Below, piece after piece: positions 52,701-64,000 of a DNA stretch of 64,000 bases. This DNA is from Synchiropus splendidus. Lineage: Eukaryota; Chordata; Actinopteri; Syngnathiformes; Callionymidae. Positions within the stretch are counted from its first letter, which is position 1; every line of letters begins with the position of its first letter. Under the pieces are notes generated by a model. That model did no database searches. It was given only the letters and a program-made list of their open reading frames with translations, and was not told where the DNA came from. Location: the NCBI RefSeq assembly GCF_027744825.2, contig NC_071342.1, forward strand, positions 20,184,001 to 20,248,000. Direction: 5' to 3'. The position numbers and the translations under genes are program-made.

Positions 52701-55700
52701 CCAACACTGGCACCACGAGCAGCACGATGTAGGGGACGATGCCCACTTCCAGCTGCTCCATCACACCTGACAAGCGCTGGTCAAGGAACCTTGCAGAATT
52801 AACCTTATGCAACCTGAAATGCCTCTTTATTTAGCTGTTGTTTACATGACATTTCATTATATTTTACAACTGAATTATTGTTAAACAGCACCAACAAGGG
52901 GCAGGTGACCAAAAGAGCGAAGACCTCCTTAATTCCAGTTACATATAGAAAGAACTATGCTGCCAAGTAGGGAGGGGCAACATGGACAGAAAAGTTATTG
53001 TGATAAATGTTAATGTAATTTCAGCGATACGTGTAGTTACATACATTTTCATTCTATTCCATGTGTTGGTTACACTACAGTCTCTCTTGAAACCGTTTTA
53101 TGATGAAACTTATTAGTGGAGTTTGTCTCCAACATCAGTGTTTAAATATAATAGGTAAAGTGTAGAGATGAGAAATTCAATGTTTCAGGTCTCTGATAGA
53201 AGCCGCTGGTGTCCGACAGACTGCTCTGCCAGCTTTAGTTAGGGGTTAAATGAAGCCGTCTGTCTGCTGTATCTCATGTCTCTGAACAGTTGATTTGAAC
53301 TATGGAGCAGTCTGGACACATCCTAGATGCTACTGAAGAAATATTCGAAATCATGTGAAGAAATGATCATTTAGTCATATTCCATTCTTGAAACCATTAT
53401 ACAAACTGTCAGTTTTCCTTTGTCTTGCACAATTCTCTCTCCTAAAATGGTTGTTTTTCATTGCCTTACTGAAGACTTCACTAATACTTTGACCACTGTA
53501 GAATTTGTTGATTGTCCCTTCGGGTGCTTCGGGTGAGCCGTGTGTTTATCGAATTTATCGTGAGATGCAGAATTGTCATCATGGAGATCGTGTTTGGCGG
53601 TATATCGTGTACGATAAGTTATCGCCCATCCCTACTGCCAAGCTATCATGACTGTCAAGCAACAGTTTGAAGGGTTAAATCCACTCCAGCAACTGAGGCA
53701 ACATTGAAGGATACAAGCCAAAGCCTCAATGGCGCCCTCTTGCTTCGTACAGTCGTCAATGGCAGCCAGCCAGGGTAGAACGCACTCCAGGAAGTTGCTC
53801 ATGGTCTCCAGAGTGGCGATCTTGCTGAGCACGCCAACGCAGCGTGCCGCCATGTGACGCACCGCTGTGTACGGATGCTGCAGGCAGGTGAAGAGGTGCG
53901 GGAGGTGCTGCAGCAGCTGAGAAAAACAAAAACAGGAGACTAAATGTCAAACATCAAGCAGAGTTTCCTTCTCAGAATTACACAGCACTGCATGGCAGTC
54001 ATTTGAAACTTTGAACTGAACACTGCAAGACCAATACAACTGCGCAGAATGTTACCAAAGGTTTGAGTTCACGATCCATGGCTCCAGCCATGATCTCCAG
54101 CACTTGTAGTGAGTTCACCAGTTCCTGAGCTGCGGTGTCTCCCCTCTCTAATTGGACCTGTCGATCTGCAGCACAAGACGGGAAACACATCACAAGAGCT
54201 ACAAAAACAATCATCAACCCAAATTGATGGTTAAAACAGGAACATACCCATAATTAGATTTTCATTCACCACAGTCCTCAATGGTCCGACCGTGTTCTCC
54301 CAAAGATACGGCAGAGACTTTGTGAGGTCAGCACCAAAGTGTCGCGCTATCGTGGTCAAGGAAAACTCAGCTCCTCTCCTCTGGATCAGAAACGGCTTCT
54401 TGGTCTGGAAGAAACCACGAGGATGAGTTCACCTTCAAAGCACCAACACACTGTCATCCAAATCCCAGCAGAACCTCGTCGTTGTCTGTGCTGATGGTGC
54501 TGCCAGGAGGAAGCTCAGTGGAAGGGGCTTTGGGGGCTCTCGGGACCGGGCCTCTCTTGCTTGTAATAGCAAAGGCAGCCTTTTGGTGGCGGTAGAGGGT
54601 GATGATGCCTCGATTCTGGTTGACCATGTGATGAGTGTCTTTTTCCACACTGCTACCTAATGGAGCGAGAAACGAACAGACTGTGAGCAGAGCACGGCTC
54701 CTGGAATTACCTTACCCGACACTAATGGCCTTTAAAGGTGCAACACAAATCTGCATGAAACAACACTCACCTCTCACGGGGTCTTGTGTTGGAGGAACTG
54801 GGCAAACAGAAGAGGGAGTGACAGACGAGTCCACGCACGCAGAGGCACAAAGATTCTTGATAATCTTGGAGTTAGGACACGGCGTTCGCGGAGCACACTG
54901 CTGGAGCAGCTTTGCGATAAAAGAGGCGGCGTAGCCCTGAATCAGGGTGTTCTCCTCGCGCTTCAGGGTCTCCATCAGAGGCCTGATCAGAGGGTTGAGC
55001 TTGTCAGGAAGCACCTGCAGGTTGATGATGGCACAGGCTGCGAACATGTGGACGCGGAGCTGCAGCTGTTGCCATTCCGCACTGGTCTCCGTCACCGTGG
55101 ACTGAGCTTGCTGCCTCTTGCTCTCCAGTGCTTGAAACTGTTTGGTCTTTACATTCAGCCCGGCCGTGGTTTCGGTGAAGACGGTGGTCACCTAGCACGA
55201 TTAAAGAAGGAAGAGTAGCCATATGAAACATCACTTCAGACACCAATGTTTCAGATTATATAGGGGAGAATCGTGGCGAGAGCAGGAAAGTCTGTCATCA
55301 TTTTACTATAACTATATTGTTATGGAACAGCGAGTGATGCGACAAAATATAGCAACAAGTGACTACGCTTACATAATGAGATGTGATAAAGTTTTATATC
55401 AACTCTGTCCATCATCTTACAGACCAGATTAGTTCGGATGTCAGATGATTGTCTCACCAGTTCACTGGCTTGGTCGATGGTGAAGACGCTGCAGTTGAGG
55501 CGATCTCGAAGGTCGATGTTGGCGTCTGCTAGCAAGGCGATGAGATGTTTGCACTCATTCTGCATACGTGTGAAAGGAATGGCGATCTCGTCATAGTACA
55601 GCTGCTCGGACAGAATAGCCAGTAGACGTGGCTCGACCATGGATGAGACCATCTGACAGTCCTGATAGAAGAAGATGGGAACTACACTGTAAAGTGAAAC

Positions 55701-58700
55701 TCAACTGGCAAGTGGACTTTTCTAGTCACCTTCTGGAGAGCAGCCCACTCGCAAAGCACCAAGGCCACAGCAATGCGCTGCAGAGCTGACTTCGAGTTGA
55801 GGTGAAAGAGCAGCAGGTGTCCCAGAGATTCAGCCGGCCTCAACTCCTGAGTCGCTGCATTGAGTTGAGGGTCGCAAATACAGCGACACAGAGCCCCGAG
55901 CAACCTGCAGAGATGCATTCACGTCGTCGTTCAAAGGGGCAGTGTGCTGCTGGTAAACCCTCACATGGAAACCTACTTAGCAGCCATGAGTCGAGCACGA
56001 ACCACCACATAGTCCCTTGTTATTGGGTCATCCGTCACAGTTTCTGCCCCTGCTATATACTCCTGGACCGTTTCCTTCACCTGGATGGAGCCCTGACGTG
56101 CCTTTGCTGACACCTTATCCTGTCAAAAGACAGCCAGCCAAGTTGAGGTTTCATGAGTCAGATCCAATTTAATTTATCCACATGACTCCAACAGATGTCC
56201 ATTCTTGACATAACCACTCTCCAGGGATGCAAGTGAAAACAGCACATGGTGCATTACTAAAGAATACAGAGCAGCCAGAGGTCAGATGAAGTCACATGTT
56301 CTACCTTGAAGCGTGTCTTCACTTCCAGCAGCATGTTGAGGTCGATGGGAATGTGTGACGCCTGCATCATGAGACAGAGCCAGGCGCCCATCCACGGACA
56401 GCTGGCTGCTACAACGAACTGTTGCGGCGCCTGAGACAACAGCTCCATCCACACCTGTAAGTCAAGAGAAGATGACGATGAACCTGAGCTACAAAGTGAG
56501 ATCATGACAAAGCACAAACCTTTTGGATGAGTTCAAGTATTTCCTCATTACTTTCAAGTATGCAGGATTGGAAGATGTGCCTCAGCATGTCTTGCAGGAT
56601 CGGGTTGATCCACTGCGCACACTTCTGTTGAACATTACGCCACATTAGTCATGACTGAAGAACCCTGTAGCAAACATCGGCGCTCTGCAGTTTACCTGGT
56701 CGGCTTTAGACAGCAAGGTGAACAGAGTTTCCAGTGCTGCTCGCCTCACTGAAGAAATGGTGTGTCTCAAGAAGGGCCACACACGAGGAACCAGGACTGT
56801 CAGAGACTCCTGCATGCTAGAAGAGGACACACATGTTCCATCAAGCAACAGACGCCCAACTTGATTCAAACTTTTAAGATTTGTGTCGCTGTGACACTTA
56901 AATCATGTCTTGATTCAATACACCGAAAAGTATCGACTCATTTGCCATGGTATCGATCCCTTGGTGCGAGCCATAGTACCACGCGTAGAATGCACATAGC
57001 AGCAGCCAGGCCTTCATGACCAATTCCGGCGGGTTAGCCAAGTTCCTGTTCATGACTTAGATCACTCTATTAAACTGACTACGGATGTTGGTCTGGCCAG
57101 CGTCCAGCATCACTGTTGGTTGTTCTATTATTAGCTGTGTTTAGCTTGTTGCCCAAGGCTTGGTTGTTTTGTTACTGTCCATTAGCCACGGCTAACAGCT
57201 TTTATAACACAGATCTAGTACAGTCGCCATGGCATCCAGAAGACCTGAATGGATCTCAGTGAAACGTGTGTTGACAGACTCTAAAAAGAAAGTACTTGGC
57301 AAGAAGAAAGATGAGCTCATGACCAGCAATTTATGAAGCCAAAACCTGCTTTAACGGACAGAATAACCAGCTTTTAATAAGAGCAATGGAGAGAAAGGCT
57401 TTGTAGATGCACTCGCTCTTGTAACTTCAGTGTTCAACATCATTTGATTTGTCGGTCTTTCTCAGAATTCCCTCCATGCCACCGACCTGTCGGCTCTTTC
57501 CAGACGTGCAGCCTGTGGTTTTGCTTTACAACGTCCAGTTTCAGCCATATTGTTTTGTGGTTAAAGACTTTCTGAAAATGCACTTTTGGGCTATATTTGG
57601 CTGGAATTTTTGGGGACCAAATTTTCATTGCATCCCTAGTGACAACCCCAGAGGGCAGCAGACATTCATCATGTCCTGATACCAACCTGCACTGCTGGAC
57701 TTGTGGATAAGTGAGAAGAGACGACAACAGTGTCATGATGCTGTTTGTGGAAGCGGTGAGGTCGTCCAGATCCAAAAGAGCATCCCACAGTGTGTTCACA
57801 ATGAAAGGGACCTGAAACAATAACCTCAGGTTAAACAGGACACGGTCAAAGAAGTGCGCCAAAATTAACCAACCTTATTGGGTAGAAGCTTCACTAGCCC
57901 ATCCACCACTGGGATGAGAGCTGCAGCAGCTACAGCTCGAACGTCATCGTCAAGGTCCTGCAGGCCCGTCGTTATTGCTGGGAGCAGCCTCGGTAATAAT
58001 ACGGAGATCAAGTCCTTGAGAGGAATATTGCAGACACAAAGATCACCAGAAATGTTCAGTGGCATTTGCAGGTCACAGTTGAGTGCTTATTTAACATTTT
58101 CAAGAACATTGTGCACAAATCTTAAGAAGCTTTGTCCTCCTACGATCATGAGCAAGTACCTGACGGACTGCCAGCGCATACTTGATTCCGAGCAAGCCTC
58201 CGTGTCGGACCTCCCACTGGTCTTCTTGTAGCAGCTTCAGCAAAACATCTACAGTCATGGACACGCCGCTTTCATTCATGTAGCGAAGCGCAACACCGAG
58301 TGTCTGAGCACACGTTTCCCTGACTGGCGCAACCACCTGATGAGGGTGGGAGAAGACAAAATCATAGTCAAAGAGTGATGTTGACCTCACACCTGTACAT
58401 CCCACCCATATGCAAGTCCACTAAGCACCAAGCAAAATGAAATCACACTCAGGCTTTAAGCTTCAATTCCCCATAACCAAGGGAAAAATTCACCAAAACA
58501 AACTCCCTTGTAGTGATCCTGTATCTGCTCAGTGATCTGTGGCAGCTGAGGTCTGTGAGTCAGACCAGACCACTTGCTTCATATTAGTGATGAGTAGATG
58601 AGGCGACATTGTCACAGGTGAATAAAATGATTTTCTACCACAAACCTCATCAGACACAAAGTCTCCAAATCTGTCCAGGGCGAAGACACAGAGCAGCCGG

Positions 58701-61700
58701 ATGATCAGGTCTTCTATCCACTCCTGGTGCTGCCGCTGCATCTTTAGACAACACAAAGAACCTTAACACCATGATAAACTGAAGGCCACCAGAAGGTAAT
58801 GTAATAACAGTTACCTGTTCTGCAGTGCTGCCCACCAATTTACCCCCACTGGATCCATGTGACTTGAGGATTTCTCTCAGACCAGTGCCTGCACCGTGTC
58901 GGATCTGTACACAAACATGACAACAGCCCACAACTCATAATTCCAAAATTAAGAAACTCGACATTCACTGGTTGATAACTGGCTATTAGCGGTTCAAGTT
59001 TGAAGACACATCACACCTCCCAAGAAGGATTAAAAAGGTCATTGCAGAGCTCCTCACAGAAACTCTCCAGGGGCCACTCTGGAGTCTGGTGATGGAACAG
59101 AGACGTCAGGATGTTGCCTTTTGGCAAAATGTCAATGACTAATAAACAGAAGGTTTGTTTCCACTTACTTCCTCGAAGACACTGGTGTCATCTGGAACTT
59201 TGTTCACCAAGACTTTACGCTCAGTCGCTGGCTGATCGATAACAACATTGGTGACCTTTCTTCGCTTCTCTTCAGGTTCACCATCGAAGCTGTCGTTGCT
59301 GCAAGCAAACAATGGGACATTTATGTTTCGAATAATACATGAGATCATTTCAAACTAATCACCTCTTTTCATTCGGATCCATGTCTCTGGATCGTTGTTT
59401 TGCGACTAACTTGGCCATCCTCTTAGCCTTGTTCTTCTGACGACTGCTCATGCCTGGCCGGAATTCTGAGTCGATCAACTCTGCAGCTTGCATCTGATAG
59501 AGATGAATGAAAAATAAATCAAAAATTGCACCGCCACATGTCTGTGACAATGGGTTAGGGGGGTTTATTAAGATACATGGAGAAAAGAAACAATTCTGGA
59601 CCAAGAATGGAAGTGAAGAAGAGACAACCAGTGATGCTCATGGATGGTGTAAGCTACAGGTATAAGGCGTCATATGACTGTGGAGGATGAGCAAGTTAGG
59701 TCAGGGGAGAGGCTAGCAGTAGCGACATCAGCAGTATCTATATTGTTTTTGTAAGTTTGCAAATGATTTGTGTATAATAAAAGCTGCACCAACAAAAAGG
59801 TGATAATATTTTGAAAGCATCACGATGACTCAGTCACCCTCTTCTCGTCAGTGTCTAACCACTTAAATCAATAAGACGGTTATGATACCAGAAAATGAAT
59901 ATTAGAATCAGGAAGTTTCATGAATCGTTTAAGCCCGGCGTAAACACCAGCATGATGTGTCACCACAGGCATGCGGGGTGAAAACAAGGAAGTGCTTGAG
60001 ACCAATAAATAACTTCCATCACACGCTGCGAAACTGTCGCTATAAACAAGTCAGTTATTACTTACAAGCCAACTAATGTTCATGCGAGTTCACAGTTGAT
60101 AATGGCAGATCAAGTCATAACAAATGTTGTTAAGTTGTTGCTGAAACTTTTACTGCCACAGGGCTGCAACAGGGGCAGGACAGGATGACGGCATGATCAC
60201 AGCTCCACGGCAACAACCTCTTATTATCAACCACCAGCCAGGCTCAACTGGACTCACTCAGCAACACTCACTGAGGCGAGAGTGACGTACTTCGGTCATG
60301 CAGATAATGGTCCATCTCTGCCATCTAAAACGTTGGTTTTGGTCCTTCAAATACCATAAATAAAATGTGCGTCTAAATCCTTCACATGTTGAAGAGTTGC
60401 TCGCTTCATAAACACGTCGATCTTAACAGGATGAAAAAGCATTCCTTACTGCACAGTGCAAGTCAAAAGACTACCAGGAACTGGATGATGAAAATAGTGT
60501 GGGAAGGAAGAAGTCTTCTTTCTGGAATTTTTGAATTTAACAAACGCCCCGACAACCTGATAATTTTAAAGGAATAATTCTGATTTATGGATATAAGGTT
60601 CTGGTAAAATAATGACGTCTCATTTCAGAGCGAAACATAAAAATGTCAAATGCAGACGAATAAGTGTGTTGCCGCTGTCCTGTCCTACTTTAGAGGAAGA
60701 AAAGAGAAAGCAAGGGGAAATGTTTCAGGGCAGCTGTCAGGTGAGGAGTTGAGATGGCTGATAAGGATGAGATCAACAAGCAGGACAAAGATGATTCTAA
60801 TAAAACCTAAGCAGGAAGCTCACATACAGTAAAACCAGTGAGTATCATGAGTTTTAAATGTGAGTTTGTCAAGGATGGTTGACCTGTGCTGGCGTACTGT
60901 TACTGACCGTGTGGTTGCGTGAGCTGTTTCCTACGGGTGCTTTGCTTCCATGGGCTTTCAATCCACTGGGATGGCATGTGTAGTCCAGGTCTTCGTCGTT
61001 GAAGAGTTCATTGGTGTCCATGCCGATTGCAGCCCCCATGTCCAAACCCAACTTCTTCTGCAGAAGCTTTCTCTGGCGCGCCAGGCGCTCCTTTGGGTCC
61101 ATCTCAGCTGCAGAGAAACAACAGACGGAAACAGAGAGGCAGAGGTGAGACTAGATGCAAATCTCTATACAGCATTAATAAAAATACACACAAGAGATTT
61201 TTTAAAGTTATGGGAGTCTGGGCATCTATGACAGTGATTCTTAAGGTGGGGTCATGAGTCCCAGGGCTCTTGCAATTATTATGGAATTATTTGAATTATT
61301 TTTTACATTAAGTGTATTAGTTGCACTGGTCACTAGTCACATTTTTGGGGGAAATGTTATTTCACAAAATCCAGTGAGAGCAGTGGTATGATGTTTCTCT
61401 CTGGATTTCAATGATGGCTTTGAGACCAGCGGCAACCACTGCAAATGAAACCCACACAGATGTAGCTCGGAGCACACTGGCAAAGGCAGCACATCGAGTT
61501 AATGTAAATAAAACTCGGGCAATTTCATTTGCGTGCTGTGAAGATTCTAATCATAATGGAGGCATGATGTGCATTCAGAACATCACAAGTATCATCATTA
61601 ATCAGTCTCAATGCTGGACCCTGTTTTGCAAACTAGTTCTGAAGTGACGTAACATAGCTTCGCCCATTTGAAGCTTATAGACCAGAGCGGCATCCGTGTA

Positions 61701-62812
61701 TACAAAATCTATTTTCTTTTTAAATTTCGTGGTAGAGGCTTATATTTTGGTGCACACTAAAGTTTTTAAATTTCGGTAGCTGTTTTACAGTGCTTTCTAG
61801 GCATCATTGCAAGCTATAGGTTTGAATAGTTTTCCCAAACTAGGATGGGTCAAGCCATTGCCAAGTGGATCATGACTTCAGAGCTAGTAAGGTAAGCTTT
61901 AAAAATGACCATGGGTGATCAAACATGTGACCAACACAATAATGACTCACTCAGTCAAACTTGTTTTGGGGAGTTTGACTGACTGACTGACTTTTAAATT
62001 GATACATCAGAAGTTACCGGTTTTGTCATCTTGCAGCTCAAACTCCACCCCTGCAGACCCCAGCAGAGACGCGCCATGTTTGAGTAGGCGGGAAATGTCA
62101 AAGTGGCAGAAACTCAGTCGATCGCACGAAGAATCTGGCGAGAAATCATCTGCAGACTCTGAAAGGAAAACACAGAAAAGGCACTTACAGACACACATCT
62201 GACAACATCAGCGCAACAAAATCACAACCCTATGAAGAAACAACAACACTTTATAATCAATATGCCAGGGGTGAGATCAAGCAGAAACATTTTGATAAGG
62301 CCCAAACTCAACAGCAAGTAAAATCCACAAAAACCATAATAAAAAAAAATCATACCAATCTAAATATGATAAATCATAAAATGATTCAGTCTAATTCGGA
62401 TTATTTAAGTCAATTAACAATGTTACGTTCAAGTTTCGTAGCCCAGTATTCAGACTTCTTCACTGTATTTTAACAGCTTGTGTTTCCTCTATAAGAGATA
62501 CAAATATTTATTTATTGCACATTGTCTTTTTGTACAGTGCCATCTTTTCATGCATTATGTACTAGCAACATTACAACCTTTAAACATCTTTTCATATTTT
62601 ATATATCTATATATATATATATATATAGATAGAGAGATAGAGATAGAGATAGAGAGAGATAGAGATAGAGAGAGAGATAGATAGAGAGAGAGCGATAGAG
62701 AGAGAGAGCGATAGAGCGATAGAGAGAGAGAGCGATAGAGAGAGAGAGCGATAGAGAGAGAGAGAGATAGAGAGCTAGAGAGATAGAGAGATAGAGAGAT
62801 AGAGAGATAGAG

Positions 62813-62872
<60 letters not shown>

Positions 62873-63888
62873 GACCTTTATTCAGTGAAATAGTTCAGAA
62901 ATGTCAATAAGGAAGAATGAATGTTTTGCAGCTACACCAACCAGTCCACTTCAAAAAGATTTCCTGACTTGACCTAGGTGTCAAACGATGCCAAAATCCA
63001 ACCATGTAACAGCAGTGGACCCCAAATACCCAACCTCTACACACAGAACACAGAAGCTTGCCAATGCTAAATGGGTGTTATCCAAAAGGGACTGAAGAGG
63101 CATCCAGGAAACTAAAGCCTGAGTTGCTCCAATTGGCTTCTCTTGATGTGGATGTAAGACCGGATGGAAGAAAGTCCTCGCATGCTGCATAGAAACGCAT
63201 TTCAATCACTGGTAAGAGCAAGCTTGTTCATTGGTGCCAGTGAAAACCAGCCCTTTCCAGATGAGCTGAAGAATGAAAGGACAAGTTCAGAACAGCTTGC
63301 TCGCACTCATTTGTTGGGGATGAATGCGGTGCAGGTAAGGATTAATGCCCAGTTGACATGCGCAAACTCTGAGGCGCCAGCACAGTTTCCATGAGTGGGT
63401 TTACATGGTGAGGAATCCCAGCATCATCACCAAATGTTAACTGAAAGGTTGTGGGATTCCGATGAGAACTAACATGTAATCGAACGTTGCGTTCGACACA
63501 AACAGTGTCAGATTTGATCATTTCCAACTCCAAGTAAATGACACCTGAAAGAGTAGAAAACAGCCGAGGTCTACCTTCACCACAACAGACCACGTCCTCA
63601 TGACTCAGTACTGTACTTCAGCCAGGCTATGGCTCCTTCCCTCACTCATGAGCAAGACTCATCTTGTAATTTTAACATCATTTAAAAAAAAATAATTATA
63701 TGTCGTATCACCAGCTAGACCAAAGGTCTCTTCTTTCATCTCAAGTAAGCGTTATAAGCGGCACAGAACTTACCATCCTTTGGCTTGGGTGCTGGGTTCC
63801 ACAGAGGAATATTCTTCACAATGGCCTCAACTGCCTGACCTGCGGCGATGCGTGTGTCCCAATTGGTACTCCGTAGATAACTTAGAAC
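49581..63888 (-). CDS. btaf1: TATA-binding protein-associated factor 172, BTAF1 (36 exons, 5' end outside window)
   Basis: Exons in transcription order: 63774-63888, 62018-62158, 60908-61107, 59363-59493, 59169-59298, 59017-59085, 58815-58904, 58646-58741, 58160-58336, 57874-58014, 57687-57811, 56696-56816, 56520-56624, 56305-56454, 55977-56119, 55730-55904, 55458-55661, 54771-55191, 54475-54656, 54248-54404, 54056-54165, 53715-53916, 52618-52766, 52397-52549, 52081-52202, 51847-52014, 51714-51791, 51509-51638, 51306-51447, 51116-51246, 50902-51021, 50684-50836, 50395-50606, 50170-50329, 49799-49969, 49581-49730. The sum is 5424 nt, or 1807 residues plus stop, with consistent phases; the N-terminal ~45 residues lie beyond the edge (human 1849). 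HEAT repeats fill the first two thirds. A SNF2 ATPase follows: Walker A DDMGLGKT (Lys about 1255 in window numbering), DEGH at about 1362, [11 protein letters not shown] at 1691-1701. BTAF1/Mot1 uses ATP to strip TBP from DNA in the nucleus. Confidence 0.97.
49799..51447 (-). CDS. btaf1: btaf1 exons for ATPase lobe 2
   Basis: Exons covering [98 protein letters not shown] and [11 protein letters not shown], the arginine-finger motif VI of SNF2 proteins. The brace segment [15 protein letters not shown] follows. Confidence 0.96.
51509..52549 (-). CDS. btaf1: btaf1 exons for ATPase lobe 1
   Basis: Exons from [20 protein letters not shown] through Walker A ([20 protein letters not shown]), the conserved [18 protein letters not shown] and [16 protein letters not shown], to Walker B DEGH and LSGTPIQ. 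All catalytic motifs are intact. The intron 51639-51713 is 75 nt with no in-frame stop. Confidence 0.96.
52968..53634. mobile_element. Complete hAT-like nonautonomous element, exact 8-bp target duplication
   Basis: Lies in the btaf1 intron 52767-53714. Left end TAGGGAGGGGC, right end reversed TAGGGATGGGC. It is flanked by CTGCCAAG at 52960-52967 and again at 53635-53642, a perfect 8-bp duplication. At 667 bp it has no open transposase frame. Fragments of the same family sit at 1680-1885 and 5770-6075. Confidence 0.9.
53715..58904 (-). CDS. btaf1: btaf1 exons for central HEAT-repeat array
   Basis: Sixteen exons of helical repeats: [85 protein letters not shown] and others. Paired amphipathic helices with the D/V/R pattern of HEAT repeats are visible throughout. 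Most introns are 65-400 bp. The exon at 54475-54656 ends at a weak donor (GTTCTG), chosen because it gives [16 protein letters not shown] in line with the family. Confidence 0.92.
56817..57686. other. btaf1: btaf1 intron, probably repeat-derived in part
   Basis: 870 bp without exons. The right side ends GCATCCCTAGTGACA (about 57631-57645), resembling a hAT right end, but I found no matching left end. Nothing else recognised. Confidence 0.4.
59017..63888 (-). CDS. btaf1: btaf1 exons for N-terminal HEAT and linker region
   Basis: Six exons, from [20 protein letters not shown] to [11 protein letters not shown]. They include the conserved [36 protein letters not shown] and the basic segment [20 protein letters not shown], which resembles a nuclear localisation signal. 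The EPEEKRRK cluster follows. HEAT repeats at this end clamp TBP in Mot1 structures. The first exon starts in phase 0 and needs an upstream exon outside the window. Confidence 0.93.
59494..60907. other. btaf1: btaf1 intron, 1.4 kb
   Basis: No gene, RNA or bounded repeat recognised; moderately AT-rich. Confidence 0.6.
61108..62017. other. btaf1: btaf1 intron, 0.9 kb
   Basis: No feature recognised. Confidence 0.6.
62159..63773. other. btaf1: btaf1 intron, 1.6 kb
   Basis: Dominated by the 270-bp microsatellite at 62600-62872. No gene recognised in the remainder. Confidence 0.6.
62600..62872. repeat. Long compound (TA)n / (GA,GATA)n microsatellite
   Basis: TA units to about 62626, then irregular GA, GATA and GAGCGATA units, ending in a pure (GATA)n array from about 62814 to 62872. 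Confidence 0.97.
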
Positions 63889-64000
63889 CTAACAGTGAAG
63901 ATCCAGATAGGCCATTATGAAAATTTCTCATTTAAATATTACAATTTGCTCAGGCTCCACAGACTTGCCAGTGCACAGACATTAGAACAGGTACTACCAC
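63889..64000. other. btaf1: btaf1 intron running off the right edge
   Basis: Sequence beyond the first exon in the window. The two N-terminal coding exons should lie further right. Confidence 0.7.

Noticed and set aside
54784..55218. 144-codon plus-strand open frame
   Set aside because: Antisense shadow of the 421-nt btaf1 exon at 54771-55191.

Overview
The window is vertebrate nuclear DNA, most likely from a teleost fish with a compact genome. It holds spliced genes with GT-AG introns, many of them only 65-100 bp, and no operons. Intergenic and intronic DNA carries fish-style short DNA transposons, a LINE tail and long microsatellites. I cannot name the species.

Three protein genes were read exon by exon; their coding lengths and splice phases close exactly. 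(1) marchf5, minus strand, 1234-12950: 6 exons, 281 codons plus stop, a mitochondrial RING-CH E3 ubiquitin ligase. (2) cpeb3, plus strand, 15671-44880: an RNA-binding translational regulator with a low-complexity N-terminus, two RRMs and a C-terminal zinc-binding domain; 628 aa if one copy of a duplicated exon and a 24-nt microexon are used. (3) btaf1, minus strand, 49581 to beyond the right edge: 36 exons giving 1807 residues of the TBP-associated SNF2 ATPase (Mot1), lacking only the N-terminal ~45 residues. Gene order and relative orientation (btaf1 convergent with cpeb3, cpeb3 divergent from marchf5) match human 10q23. The first ~200 bases look like the 3' end of a plus-strand gene, and IDE is what synteny predicts there.

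Layout: 1-220 possible 3' UTR end; 376-534 hAT-like MITE; 1070-12950 marchf5; 12951-15670 shared divergent upstream region; 15671-44880 cpeb3 coding exons spread over 29 kb; 44881-~47910 long AT-rich cpeb3 3' UTR; 47.9-48.9 kb convergent gap; 48937-63888+ btaf1.

The most striking feature is a tandem duplication of exactly 2085 bp (28287-30371 and 30372-32456) inside cpeb3. The copies look identical and each carries a complete 57-nt coding exon with intact splice sites. The exon has the same phase at both ends, so double inclusion would keep the reading frame. It lies just upstream of a conserved-looking 24-nt microexon encoding an SFGRRR segment. The same intron holds older, diverged internal duplications. 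Several transposons could be delimited to the base by inverted ends and target-site duplications.
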